Part shown: positions 6,130 through 6,134 of the stretch, one piece after another
Position numbering within the stretch: the stretch's first letter is position 1
How the letters are laid out: every line of letters begins with the position of its first letter
Origin: Lachnospiraceae bacterium
Lineage (GTDB): Bacteria; Bacillota; Clostridia; Lachnospirales; Lachnospiraceae
DNA: 6,134 nucleotides
NCBI GenBank assembly: GCA_003488965.1
Contig: DNJW01000006.1
Location: forward strand, 1-6,134
Direction of reading: 5' to 3'
Notes under the pieces: model-generated
What the model was told of the DNA's origin: nothing
Seen by the model: the letters and a program-made list of their open reading frames with translations, nothing else
The model's database searches: none
Position numbers and translations under genes: made by a program

Positions 6130-6134
6130 CAAAG

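Overview
The window looks like a low-to-medium GC Gram-positive chromosome. Shine-Dalgarno (SD) sites are strong AGGAGG-type, promoters are SigA-like, a PTS mannose-family permease is present, and genes are tightly packed. The protein set (Na/Pi cotransporter with PhoU tail, odd PRTase-like protein, IIC-IID operon with a Cof-type HAD phosphatase) suggests an anaerobic Clostridia member, probably Lachnospiraceae. That placement is inference from gene style; no marker gene is present.

Layout. (1) 5-1774, minus: Na+/phosphate cotransporter with a cytoplasmic PhoU-like domain. (2) 1775-1997: divergent control region. On the Na/Pi side it carries TTTACA hexamers on an 11-bp phase that resemble a PhoP box; on the other side it has an extended -10 promoter. 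(3) 1998-2636, plus: a phosphoribosyltransferase-fold protein related to orotate PRTases whose PRPP motif lacks the acidic pair. (4) 2637-2778: convergent gap with a perfect 12-bp hairpin terminator. (5) 2779-3132, minus: a small secreted protein rich in Cys, Asp and His, with its own good promoter at 3214-3242. (6) 3292-6112, minus: the 3' part of a PTS operon read from the right edge inward, in the order IIC, IID, small two-helix membrane protein, Cof-type HAD phosphatase. The spacings are 2 nt, 22 nt and an 11-nt overlap, so co-transcription and translational coupling are likely. The IIA/IIB components are expected upstream, beyond 6134.

How they work together. IIC and IID form the membrane channel of a mannose/fructose/sorbose-family PTS that imports and phosphorylates a sugar; the HAD enzyme at the operon's end could dephosphorylate a resulting sugar phosphate. 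The substrate cannot be read from the sequence. The Na/Pi transporter is a separate phosphate uptake (or efflux) unit, plausibly under phosphate-starvation control. The PRTase-like and Cys-rich genes are monocistronic.

No RNA genes, insertion sequences, CRISPR arrays or attachment sites were seen, and no stretch over 300 bases lacks a gene. I found no convincing new multi-gene system. The best leads are the degenerate PRTase, the phased repeats upstream of the Na/Pi gene, the Cys/Asp/His secreted protein and the small membrane protein inside the PTS operon.
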